A DNA stretch of 64,000 nucleotides from assembly GCF_028372415.1 (NCBI RefSeq), contig NC_092879.1, positions 69,134,800 to 69,198,799 of the forward strand, in the 5' to 3' direction. This stretch comes from Notamacropus eugenii. Lineage: Eukaryota > Chordata > Mammalia > Diprotodontia > Macropodidae. Made by a program: the position numbers and the translations under genes. The notes below the pieces were generated by a model. That model did not search any database. It was given only the letters and a program-made list of their open reading frames with translations, and was not told where the DNA came from. This document shows, in pieces, positions 1 through 9,479 of the stretch. Positions within the stretch are counted from its first letter, which is position 1. The number at the start of each line of letters is the position of its first letter.

Positions 1-307
1 TACATGTCTCTCCATATGGAAAACAGAACCAGGAAATTTGGAGCCTAGGGATCTCTCAGAGTCCAGCCCCAGCTCCTGAAGCACAGCTGGTACTCTCCTC
101 CCCCAAAGAGGAGGTAACAGGAAGAAGGCTCACATCCTAGGAGGCTGTATGGCATGGTGGGGGCCGGCAGAAGATTCCCAGGGGCTACAGTGTAGGAGCA
201 TGACAATGGATGTCTCTGTGATACTAGAGGGGGAAGAGTGGAGAGGGGAAGAATTAGAAACCTACTTAAATGCGTCATCAACAAATGATCATTAAGGGCT
301 CATTGTG
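1..307. other. Unassigned sequence
   Basis: No repeat family or gene signal recognised. The short minus-strand frame here has no recognisable domain. Confidence 0.5.
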
Positions 308-495
308 AGAGGTAGCTTGGCATAGTGGAGAGAGGGCTAACTTTAGTGTCAGAAGACCTAGATTCAAGTGTGACCCCTGACTCAAACTCCTCAACCTCTC
401 AGGGCTTCAGACAACATTTGAAGACTAGAGGTTGCAGAGGAGGTGCCAACCTAAATTGGTAGAGGAAGTAAGGTAACTCATGAGGATACTAAGAT
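308..495 (+). mobile_element. CORE-SINE, 'caccaatgaaatcac'-tail type (here called type D)
   Basis: A tRNA-like head ('tagcttggcatagtgga', then 'gacctagattcaagt') leads into the 'gaggtgccaacct...attggtagaggaagt' tail. The same head and tail recur at eleven places in this window on both strands, which defines the family internally. The copy is diverged. I do not assign a database name to it. Confidence 0.6.
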
Positions 496-497
496 GA

Positions 498-790
498 AAA
501 ATGACACAATCCCTGCTCTTAAAACGTTTATAGTCTAATATAGGGGATATGACAAGTCCATAAATGGGTATAATACAAGATAAAATATGATGAGACAAAG
601 AAAAGACACAAAGGGCTCTATGAAAATTTGAAGGAGAGAATACTTTCACCAGGGGAAGGTAAGCAAGAACTTTAGGGAGCAGGTGGTACCTGAACTGAAC
701 CTAAAAGAAGAGAAAGATTTGAAAAGAAGGAGTCACGGAGGAACATTAGGGGTGGTAGGGAGGGAGGAGCCATGGGAATACAAAAGGTGC
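498..790 (-). mobile_element. L2 LINE 3' UTR fragment
   Basis: Reads as L2 in antisense: 'gacacaatccctgctctt' followed by a purine-rich 3' UTR segment and a 'gtggtacctgaactgaacc' block. Similar blocks in the same order occur at 34545-35510 and 52906-54311, where an L2 reverse-transcriptase motif confirms the family. Confidence 0.6.
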
Positions 791-1054
791 ATTTATTTCT
801 ACTCCAGTGGCCCAATGGTTGGTTTATAGGAGGCTTGACTCCCTAGAAAAACCAATAAATGCAATAGCACTTGGAACCAATTTCTAATCAAGCTAGATGA
901 TTACCTCTGACCAAGGCGACTGCATACATGTTCCAGCTTGGATAAGTGTTTACTAGATTAAGAGGATCGAAGAGGGAGCATCCAACCCATCCTAAATTTT
1001 CATAGGATGGCAAGATACAAAATTAAAAAGAACTGGAGAGGTCTTCTAGTCATA
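791..1054. other. Unassigned sequence
   Basis: No repeat family or coding signal recognised. Confidence 0.5.
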
Positions 1055-1250
1055 GAGTCATTGGATTACAGACTTAGAGCTGGAAGCGACCTCAGAGGCC
1101 AGCAAGTCCAATTCCCTCATCCTCCAGAGGAGTCATCTGGAAACCCGGAGAGACGGTTTGCTCAAAGTCACAGTCTTTCATTTCCTAGATGAGGAACTTG
1201 TCTATAGAGAGAAAGTGACTTGTCCAATGTCACACAGCTAATTAGTGGCT
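1055..1250 (-). mobile_element. MIR-related SINE fragment
   Basis: Antisense MIR core is visible: 'ttagagctggaagcgacct', then 'gatgaggaac...gtgacttgtccaatgtcacacagcta'. An internal stretch appears partly duplicated or rearranged. Confidence 0.6.
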
Positions 1251-2039
1251 CCAGTTAACTCATTTCTTTCCATTACTAGAAACTACCTCTTTCCCTCCAT
1301 GTGTAGAGACAGGGATTGGAATTGTCAGAGTCCCAAAGACTCTGACTATCAGGGTCCAGCATCCTCTGGCACAAGTATGGTATTTTAAAGAAAAGCTTGT
1401 CAAATGAAAGAATGAATGAATGAACAACTGACTCAGAAAGTATATTCCCAGGGATATAGCTTCTACTGACTCTAGGTACATTTTTCATACCTAAAGTGAA
1501 AATATGCCACATGGGAACCTGCAGAGTCAAAACCAAACATGACACTTCAGATACACATACAAGGAGACAGAGATGGGAGAGGGGAAGGGAGGGAGAGAGA
1601 GAGCACACAAATATTACATACCAAATCAACTTTCCTGACAGTCCTCACCAAGACAACCACTATTCATAGCCAGACATCAAGCCTCACCTGTTTCCTGTCC
1701 TCATTATTCTCACACAAAATTTGTCAACAAGATACAGAATTATAATAGCAAGTCACTGCCGATTGGTGGTTGCTCCAGGGTAGGAGAAAGGTTGGCACCC
1801 TTTTCAAGGCCTCTGCTAACAGCTGCTTCCTTCACCAACTTCCTCCATGACTCAACTACTTAGCCTTCCTGATAATGGTAATGTAATAGTTAATAAACTG
1901 ATTTTTTTTTTCTGAACACATCATTTCCTTTTGCTTGTGTAAATCTACTCCTACTTTTAAAATCACGAATTGGTTTCTTACCCTTGAATAGGCTTTTCAG
2001 CAAGAACCCAACAGCAATGATGCTATCCAATACTCATAT
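1251..2039. other. Unassigned sequence with a purine-rich patch
   Basis: Nothing recognised apart from a GGA/GA-rich patch at about 1572-1603 and a T10 run near 1902. The overlapping minus-strand frames have no domain and look like chance readings. Confidence 0.5.
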
Positions 2040-2292
2040 AAAACTTCATTGTTTAGTCATTATCTTCTTTGATGCCCACAACAGCTCTGTGGGCAGGCTG
2101 GATCAGTATTGTTTTACAGATAAGGAAACAGAAGCTTAGAAAAATTGAGCAACTCACCTAAGGTTACAGTTAATACAGTGTCATGCCCATGGTAAGTTCT
2201 TAAGATATAGTTTAACTAATTGATTGAATTGAACTGGGTCTAAAAATTCAAGTCTTCTGACTCCAAAGCCAATGGTCTTTTCACTATGCTAG
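2040..2292 (-). mobile_element. MIR/THER1-type SINE, interrupted
   Basis: Antisense MIR-like sequence ('ttttacagataaggaaaca', later 'cttctgactccaaagcc'). Between roughly 2172 and 2235 a sense-orientation tail ('catggtaagttcttaagat') interrupts it, suggesting a second, truncated SINE inserted in the first. Confidence 0.55.
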
Positions 2293-2317
2293 AAATAGAT
2301 ATTTGAAAATAGAGAGT

Positions 2318-2540
2318 AGGTTCTGGCTGACCATCTCATCATGGCTGATCATGGTGTTAACAGGCCTAAGGTCAAAGGTTTGGTCCCCAGAAGGCTAGTT
2401 AACTCCATTTTGTGGTCACAGACTACACCTTGGATTCCAGCAAATGTTTCCTAAGTATGTGCAAGAATGCAGATCACCCAAGGCAAATCCAGCTCACTCC
2501 CAGCAAAATAGCCCAAAGGAGATTCCCTACTGACCATGAG
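2318..2540 (+). mobile_element. tRNA(Ile)-like SINE
   Basis: Bases 2324-2397 resemble a tRNA-Ile gene: 'catggtgttaacaggcctaaggtc' is split by a good internal B box, 'ggtttggtccc' at 2377-2387. A non-tRNA body follows ('actccattttgtggtcaca'). Changes in the A-box region and the fused body argue against a working tRNA. It is more likely a tRNA-derived SINE of a family I cannot name securely. Confidence 0.5.
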
Positions 2541-2607
2541 GCCTTGGTATCCTCTTGGTACTTGAGGAGCACATAGAGAAGAGGGATGGATAGAGTCACA
2601 AAGGCTT

Positions 2608-2745
2608 CAGCAATTTAGTAGGCATTTATTAAGTTCCTTCTATGTACCAGGCCCTATTAGGTGTTAGGTGCAGGGGATATGAAGACAGACACACAATAGT
2701 CCTTGTCCTCAAGCTGCTTATCTTTAACCTAATGTTATAGATCTC
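2608..2745 (-). mobile_element. L2 LINE 3' end fragment
   Basis: Antisense L2 hallmark 'ggcatttattaagttcctt', 'tatgtaccaggccctatt' and 'gtccttgtcctcaagctgc'. Confidence 0.7.
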
Positions 2746-2907
2746 CTCCCGGAGTATTTCTGTCTTGGGAATAATCAGACAGTAAATCTTACGTGCCTGT
2801 TGTCAGTGGGTTTCTTGAGATTTGCAAGAATCAAGAAACAAACATAAGCTCAGTTAAATGGAAAAGGAACTTAGCATATAGTAATAGGGAGAGAAATAGT
2901 AATAGAT

Positions 2908-3121
2908 CTGTGACTTCATTGGTGTAGGGAGCTTCCCTGTGAGCAGATTCCCTCTACCAGTGCAAGTCAACCTCTTTTTTCTGCAACTTACAGGCTTAGA
3001 ACTCTAAGAGGCTGAATGACTTGCTCATAGTCATGCAGGCAGTATGTGTCAGAGGCAGGATTTGAACTCAGGGCTTCTTGACTCCTAACATCACTTTTCC
3101 ATCCACTATATCACACTGCCT
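2908..3121 (-). mobile_element. Type D CORE-SINE
   Basis: Full antisense copy: tail complement 'cattggtgtagggagcttcc', core 'ctcatagtcatgcaggcagt' and head complement 'ccatccactatatcacactg'. Confidence 0.7.
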
Positions 3122-4084
3122 TTTTTTCGTATATTCTTAGTGATAATTTTAAAAAGAGAAGGTTTTTAAGGAAAGGATTTTGATTAGAATCCAGAACCTA
3201 CAGCCTCAAGGCCATATGTTCCCCATCCCTGGATGAGACCATAACAATTGCCATTAAGCAGCATTATGTACTGCTCCCTTGTTTCCCAAATCTCTGGATT
3301 TTAGTGTCTGGATAGGCATCCCAGTAACATCTAACACTAAACATGAGGGGTCCCTTGTCTTCAGGGGACATACCCAATTTCTACTCTTTCAGAACAAAAC
3401 TGGCTGCTAGTCAAGCATTATATAATATTAAATATCTAACTTAGAGCACATGGTGGCTACTGTCCAGATGCAGTGGAATGTTTTTTTGCTTTTAACTTAA
3501 GATATTGACTTGCAAGATGTGATACATGGTTAACTTTATGGCCTCCTGTTATGTATGGCTTGTCCCTGAATGTGTTCTAGGAATATCCCAAGATGTTCTT
3601 CTGTTGATTTTCTTCTATATTGTAGCGAAGGTTTTAACTCTCTATGCTCCAGATGTTGGTAACTTTCTTTGTTATGGGCCTCAGCCTTAGAATCAGTATC
3701 TTCATCATTAAGTCTTTTCACTTGATTGTATCAACAAATTACACAAGTAACATATTGCAAATGGCTTGTGGTAAGATAATAAAGTGTCCTATCCAGCATT
3801 GGCCTTCTGTGGTCCCAGGGCTTAAAAGTCTCTCACCAGTGACATGGTTGGTTAGTCAGATTCTACCTGGGCAATGAGAATGTGTTCCTTTTTTGTGCAA
3901 GAATGCCCTCCTGCATGTATAATGGTCTTTAGAGATTTCAGCTGCCACTAATGCTCTCTTCTCTGGAACCCAAGCTTTTCAAGTTGGACTTGATATAACT
4001 CCAATGGAGGGGCCCAGAAAAGGAAAACCAAAGATGTAGCAATGTTTTCTTCACTTCTATTATACAGTGTCAGTTTTGATAGAT
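3122..4084. other. Unassigned sequence with a possible hAT remnant
   Basis: Mostly unrecognised. Bases 3191-3231 ('gaacctacagcctcaaggcc' ... 'tccccatccctg') resemble the two ends of the MITE at 33753-33956 with the middle deleted. The rest shows no repeat or coding signal. Confidence 0.4.
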
Positions 4085-4262
4085 TTCGTGGATCAAGAGC
4101 TGAAAGGGACATGGTCATTTAGCTTAATTCCATAATTTTACAGATGAGAAAAATGAGGTCCAGAGAAGGGAAATGACTTTTCTAAGGTACTCTAAGGAGT
4201 TAATACATCCTAGACTCAGTATTTGAACCCAGAGCCCCTGATTCCAGGTTCTTGAAAGATAA
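4085..4262 (-). mobile_element. MIR-related SINE fragment
   Basis: Antisense MIR core: 'tttacagatgagaaaaatgagg', 'gggaaatgacttttctaagg', then 'atttgaacccagagcccctg'. Confidence 0.65.
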
Positions 4263-4458
4263 GATCTGTCATGGCTACAACCTTTTCTGCTATCGGAGGA
4301 TGAGAGACTAAATCTTTGTTCCAACTTACAGTATGGGGAGAAAATATAGAGGGTCTTAAAATGTTCAGATCAGTAGTTAGAGTCTCTTTCAATTATTGTC
4401 TTTCCCATTTACAGCGTCTTAGTTCGTGATCATACATAGAGTTCATAAAATGGTTACT

Positions 4459-4743
4459 CATGGGACATACCAAGGGCAGCTGGGTTGCACCATAGTGCAT
4501 AGAGTGCTGTGTCTGGAGACAGGAAGACTCATCTTCCTGAGTTCAAATACAACCCCAGACACTTACTACCTGTGTGACCCTGGGCAAGTCTCTTAACTCT
4601 GTTCACCTCAGTTTCCTCATCTGTAAAATGATCTGGAGAAGGAAATGGCAAACTGCTTCAGTATCTTTGCCAAGAAAACTTCAAATGGGATCAGAAAGAG
4701 TCAAACATGACTGAAAATGACCGAACAGCAACATGGGACATAC
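4459..4743 (+). mobile_element. MAR1-type SINE with 12-bp target duplication
   Basis: The SINE occupies 4471-4731. Head 'gggcagctgggttgcacca', CORE 'gtgtgaccctgggcaagtc' and the BovB-like tail 'ctggagaaggaaatggcaaa' through 'catgactgaaaatgaccga' are all present. The 12-bp repeat 'catgggacatac' flanks it exactly (4459-4470 and 4732-4743), the signature of LINE-driven insertion. This is one of the best-preserved copies in the window. Confidence 0.85.
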
Positions 4744-4774
4744 TAAAACTCAAGGCCATGTTTCACAAGATGTG

Positions 4775-4995
4775 ATGATGTCTTTCCTTTCCTTGGAAAG
4801 GTGGGGGACTATAAGTGCTAAATGCTGCATATGTTGCCAGAAATGGCCACTGCACACCTGATATGGTTGTTCTATGTCAACTGGTTTTTGCTTAACTTTT
4901 GGAGGGGTGGGGTCATAAGGGAAGTCTTACTGGGTAGGTAGGAGTAGCTTTGGTGGCAACATCCAGAAATGATTGTGATATTAAAAAAAAAAAAC
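4775..4995 (+). mobile_element. L1 3' UTR fragment, 5'-truncated
   Basis: 'ggtgggggactataagtgc', 'gctgcatatgttgccag' and a terminal A-run (4982-4993) resemble the L1 3' UTR pieces at 50460-50700 and 56062-56312. Confidence 0.5.
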
Positions 4996-5372
4996 CCAAA
5001 ACTTATCAATAACATTTCAGTTAACAAAAAGAGCTCATGGTATGGGTTCTGTTTTGCAGCTATCTGTGGACTCCCTGAAAGACTAGAACCCACTACTGGG
5101 CTAGATTTGAACACATTTTTAGCTTGACTCCAGATAGAACACTGAACCTTGCTCAGGTGAGTGTCTACTTTGCACTGGTCCAATGGAATATCTTTTAAGT
5201 CCATGTAACTTGTGCTTCTGCTAACCACATGTATTCATTAGCAGTCCCTGCTTTAGACAATTTATTTGTCTTTTTAGACAAAGCTATTTAATCTACAAAT
5301 GTCATTAAACCACTCCACCCAAGATAGTTCCCCACATATCCCCTTTTTGTTGTCACTTCTCTCAAAGCCATG
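4996..5372. other. Unassigned sequence
   Basis: No repeat recognised. A chance acceptor/donor pair near 5058 and 5155 encloses 97 bases that are closed in all three plus-strand frames. Confidence 0.5.
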
Positions 5373-5558
5373 GTTTACATCAGAGGTGTCAGACTCCCAA
5401 TGCAATCCCTAATGTGACCTGCAACCAGATAAAAATGTCATTGTGACCTGTTTAACAAAGTAAAAATATACTCCAACATAGATATAATAATGTTAATCTG
5501 TGGTTTTCTAAGTCAACAGATGATACTAGGGATCTGGTTTGACACCTCTGGTTTACAT
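5373..5558. mobile_element. hAT-type MITE with exact 8-bp target duplication
   Basis: The element is 5381-5550. It begins 'cagaggtgtcagactc' and ends 'ggtttgacacctctg', terminal inverted repeats of hAT type. The 8-bp direct repeat 'gtttacat' lies immediately outside both ends (5373-5380 and 5551-5558). Eight-base duplications are diagnostic of hAT transposition. The 170-bp interior is AT-rich with no transposase frame, so it is non-autonomous. Confidence 0.88.
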
Positions 5559-5810
5559 TTGGCTTAGTATGTGACATGCCATTGGCTACTGAAATAATAA
5601 CGATGAATAATATGTGGTGAACTCTTAATCCTCGCCACAATTTTCTACAGGAGATAGGGCTGTGTTTTTGGATAGGTAGACTGATTCAGGTATTTCCAAA
5701 ACTGTCTTAATCTTCCATAGCTTCATAAACTGAAGAACTGAGGAGTTCAACATAACAAAATGCCACCGAGTGATATCTACAATGTACTTTTGGTGAGTGG
5801 GGGAAGACTA

Positions 5811-5938
5811 GGAGTCTTCTCAGAATAGCATTTTAAAATTCATAAAATACAATTCATAGGATTATAAGGGAAGCCAATTATATTGAAATATAGTAATCTA
5901 CATTTTTTTAAGTTCACAAACCTCAGGTTGAGTCCCTG
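5811..5938 (+). mobile_element. hAT-type MITE fragment, 3' part
   Basis: 'cagaatagcattttaaaatt', 'ccaattatattgaaatatag' and the end 'cctcaggttgagtccctg' match the 3' half of a hAT MITE whose 5' end type ('gggttattaacctttttt') is present at 31733. The 5' half is absent. Confidence 0.6.
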
Positions 5939-5984
5939 ATTTAAAGTATAAATCTAGATTCTAAACCATATGGAAACTACCTCC

Positions 5985-6205
5985 ACTGGTGCAGATCAGA
6001 AATTCCTTCATAAATCATTGTCTTAAAGAGTTATCTAGGGCATCAAAAGGTTAAGTGACTTCTCCAGGACCACCCAAGCTAGTACCTGTCCTCTAGTCTT
6101 AGCAAATTAACTCAAGCACCAAAGGGTTACGTGACTGGCCCAGGGTCACACAGCTAGTGTCAGAAGTTGGACTTAGATAGAGACATATTACCCCATACTG
6201 TCTCC
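5985..6205 (-). mobile_element. Type D CORE-SINE, with internal partial duplication
   Basis: Antisense core is seen twice: 'aaaggttaagtgacttctcc' near 6047 and 'gggttacgtgactggcccagg' near 6125, followed by the head complement. Either two overlapping insertions or a local duplication produced this. Confidence 0.5.
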
Positions 6206-6519
6206 TGATGTGTCTATTGAAGGATATCATTCCATGGGAAAAACCTGGAGACTTGCTCCCTAATTCCTAGGTCAAGTTCTGTTGCTGAAGTGTACATTTG
6301 ACCTGCAGCTTGTTGGCATGAATGTTGTGTTTTGGTTACTAAAAACCATCCTCCTCAAAAGCAGTGCCATGTACTACATCACTGCCCCTACTGGAGGCTA
6401 AGACTGAAGTCTGGCATTCAAGGCTGTTCTGTATGTTCAATACTCAACTGCTGTATTGGAACCCACTGGGCTCTCCCACCAGGAGAAAAAGAGTGAAATT
6501 AAAACAAACACCCAACATT
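6206..6519. other. Unassigned sequence
   Basis: No repeat or gene recognised. A plus-strand frame starting at 6364 runs straight into the antisense SINE that follows and is therefore composite, not a gene. Confidence 0.5.
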
Positions 6520-6708
6520 TATAACAGTTACGTAACAATTATTTCTTTTGGAGGGGGGAAGGCAAGGCAATTGGGGATAAGTGACTTGCCCAATGGTACA
6601 AAGCTAGCAAGTGTCAAGTGTCTGAGGCTGGACTTGAACTCAGGTACTCTTGCCCCCTGGGCCAGTGCTCTGTTCACTACACCACCCAGCTGCACCTCTA
6701 TAACAGTT
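6520..6708 (-). mobile_element. tRNA-headed SINE (type B, short form) with 10-bp target duplication
   Basis: The SINE (6530-6698) is antisense: 'caaggcaattggggataagt', 'ttgaactcaggtactcttg' and the head complement 'ctacaccacccagctgcac'. 'tataacagtt' repeats at 6520-6529 and 6699-6708. Unlike the copies at 11341 and 15704, this one ends after the tRNA-derived part and lacks the RTE-like tail. I associate it loosely with the WSINE/WALLSI group of marsupial SINEs. Confidence 0.8.
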
Positions 6709-7410
6709 GTAACACTGAGTCTGCACAGATGGTAAAGGGTCCCAACACAATGTAATCCAACACGTTGCCAACCAGGATCCTAGGGGAACGGGGCACTGTG
6801 ACTCCTCACAGGACAGATGTGCGCGTGGCCTTGCTAAGGAGGCACTGCATCCTTGTTTTCAGGTGGTGTCTAGGATTGATGATAACAGTGCTCTCTAGGA
6901 ATGACTGTGTACTTAGTGTTCTCTGGCTCTTCTGCTAGGACCTTCCCACCCTCTCCCCAGGGGCTGACCTTATGCTTTCGTTTTCTAGATTCCCCATAAA
7001 ATAGGTGCTTGTACTCCCTGTTCTTGTCCACTAATTAAAGGCAGGGGGAGAATGAGCATGTGCCCCAGCTGATCTCCCTCATCCCAAATCAAGCTTTACT
7101 GTTGTTGTATAAAATCATGTAGTCTCAGTGCAATGTGGATCCAATGTGGATCCAAATCACTCCTCCACTACCTTCCCTTCAACCATCAGCCACGATTAAC
7201 ACACCTCAGCTTTCCAGATCCAATGGAAAAATGAATTCCTCAGAGTACCCTGGGGGGAGGTTGACCAGATAATTCAAAGCTACTATACATCTGTCTCCTT
7301 TTCTTCCACAGTCCCTCAGCAGAACCAGGGCACCCAACCCTGGGTTTTCCTCCTTAGTGGGTGTAGGGTCCCTCACTTTCACTCCTTTTCTCCCTATCCT
7401 TTTTATAAAT
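6709..7410. other. Unassigned sequence
   Basis: About 700 bases in which I recognise no repeat, RNA or coding exon. A candidate for genuinely single-copy DNA. Confidence 0.45.
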
Positions 7411-7488
7411 GGATGAATAAAGTGTTCATTAAGTATCTGCTATGTTCCAAGTGCTTTCTTGGGCACCTTGGATACAAATACAAAACCG
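7411..7488 (-). mobile_element. L2 LINE 3' end fragment
   Basis: 'gttcattaagtatctgctat' and 'gttccaagtgctttcttggg' with 'ggatacaaatacaaa': antisense L2 tail. Confidence 0.65.
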
Positions 7489-7728
7489 AAAGGGTAGCTA
7501 GGTGGTCAGGTAACTAAAGTGCTAGGCATTCAGTCAGAAAAACCTGAGTTTAAATCTGGCTTCAGATACTTACTGATTGTGTGACCTTGGGCAAATCACT
7601 TAACCTCTACTTGCCTCAGTTTCCATAACTGTAAAATGGGGATTGTCATGAGGATCAAATGAGATAATTTTGTAAAACACTTAGCACAATGCCTGGCACA
7701 TAGTAGGTGCTATATAAATGCTTGTGAG
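7489..7728 (+). mobile_element. THER1/MIR-type CORE-SINE, near full length
   Basis: tRNA-like head 'gggtagctaggtggtcagg', CORE 'gtgtgaccttgggcaaatca' and L2-like tail 'ttagcacaatgcctggcaca' followed by 'gtgctatataaatgc'. Confidence 0.8.
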
Positions 7729-7789
7729 TAAATAGTGGAACACAGCTAAAAAGAAAGATATATTTATAAAGGCTTCTGGACAATAGCTA

Positions 7790-8320
7790 ATGGAGTGTAC
7801 GAGGTGTTCAGAGGACTAGCACCTCTGCTGTGAGGGTTTGTCAAGCCCTTTCCAGGGCTGCTCATCTACCTTTAGTGTTTACCTGGTGCTCAACAATCAC
7901 CTGTGCCTTCAGGAAGCTGTTAGCATGCCCAGTAAAACCAGGTTGAGGGTAACTGACAGGCATCAAACTTGTTGGTGAGCTATGAGGATGTCTACCCCAA
8001 GCATGTGAAGACTTCCCCTGGTGGAAGGGCATCTGAGAACAATTTGTTCCAGAGGCCATGAAAGTGGTTGAAGCAGGTTCTGTGGAGTGCTTAGAGTCTG
8101 GTCAGACATCAAAGATGCCAAAGTCATCCACTGCATCCTGGGCCATCGTTAAGCAGTCTTGACTTTTGTCTTGTCACTGAACTTTGAAGACTCTGGAAGA
8201 GAGTGAGGCTGATGATTTTGTGCAGCTCTGCCTCACTTAAATCCAATTCATATGTAAGTTAATACATCACCCCATAATGTCATTGGTCCTCTTCAAAAAC
8301 AAAAGACAAATAACAATGGT
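7790..8320 (+). mobile_element. Unnamed LINE-like repeat with RTE-type tail, copy 1
   Basis: Collinear with 38575-39040 over about 480 bases: 'ggtgttcagaggactagc', 'agccctttccagggctgct', 'ttgtcttgtcactgaactttg' and 'ctctggaagagagtgaggct'. It ends in 'gtcattggtcctcttcaaaaa', a tail resembling that of the SINEs at 11341 and 15704. No reverse-transcriptase frame is visible. It could be the 3' end of a LINE or a long SINE. Confidence 0.65.
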
Positions 8321-8571
8321 TTAGTGAGGTGGCCTGGAAAATGGAAGGTAGAATGTCTCTTTTCTCTCTGTAGTAATAGTAAAGTGTACATTTGTCATAC
8401 ATATCCAGTGTGTTAGCTCGACTTCATTGTGAGGGAGAGATCTATGGGGTGAGAGGGATGGTGAAGGAGGGAGCCAATGAGAAGAGATAAGGATGTTTAA
8501 AGAAAGAACAACAATAAAACAAAAGAAAGAAAATGGAAGGTGGACCAGTGGTAGATCTGTGGCCAATTGAT

Positions 8572-8672
8572 CCATCAATATGTATTTAATAAGTATTTAT
8601 TATGTCAAGTTCTGTGCTAAATTCTGGGGATGCAAGTACAAAAAAATGAAACAGTTATTTGTCCAGAAGTCT
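8572..8672 (-). mobile_element. L2 LINE 3' end fragment
   Basis: Antisense L2 tail: 'ccatcaatatgtatttaat', 'gttctgtgctaaattctgg' and 'ggatgcaagtacaaa'. Confidence 0.65.
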
Positions 8673-9479
8673 AGGATAAGTCTTTACATACCATGGTAAC
8701 ACTACTGATATGGCACACAGGCCATGGTGATACGCATCATCTTTCTGCTTTGAAGAATGGGAAAAACCCAATGGAATCATATTATCAATTGCCTATGAAG
8801 CCCATTAATACTCTGCCCAGCCTCAGCAACTGGGCAGTTAGGGCAGGATGCCAATTACAGTTGGGCTGCCTCCAGAACCATTTATGCATAGAATTGGTAT
8901 CTACGATGATACTGAAATATGACACACTGAAGGAAGCAATTTGATGGCAAAGTTAAGCTGAAACCCTATAGCACACAAAATAGCTTTGTGCAGTGTCAGA
9001 TTGGTGCATTACATCTTACACTAAGCTATAGAGAGGGAGAATAAAGAGGAGAGTATCTATGTCTTGACTGAGTTAGGATAATCGGCATTCATGTTCTGTG
9101 ATATAAGACTAGTTATTAAAAGAGCTGACATCCTTTTTTTGAGAATTTTCACTGTGTCTCTACCAAGATATTAATTCCCTGTATGTTACATTCTGTTGTG
9201 TGCTTTTTATGTTGAAGAATTTGAAAAGCAGCAGATCTGGCCCCTTATGGAATTGATGTGATATGTGAGATTTCTGTAACATCTCTAAAATGTCTATCAG
9301 TACAAGAAAATCTCTTAAGATCAGCAAGGGTACTATAATAACACTTGGAAAGAGTGGGGGTAGAATGTTAAAGGGAGAATTCTCGCTAAAGGATGTGTGT
9401 ATCTACCCAGAAAGTGCATTTTTATATGTTTTCAAAGCTAGCAGCCAGGATTTCTTTCTCCCAAAACTTAGAACACAAT
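8673..9479. other. Unassigned sequence
   Basis: No repeat family recognised and no coding frame with a domain. It may contain the extreme 3' end of the RTE element that follows. Confidence 0.4.

Noticed and set aside
5059-5155. Exon-like interval between 'tctgttttgcag' and 'ctcaggtgagtg'
   Set aside because: All three plus-strand frames contain stops within the 97 bases, and no partner exon is evident.
6364-6735. 123-codon plus-strand frame
   Set aside because: Its second half is an antisense SINE with its own target duplication, so the frame is a composite accident.
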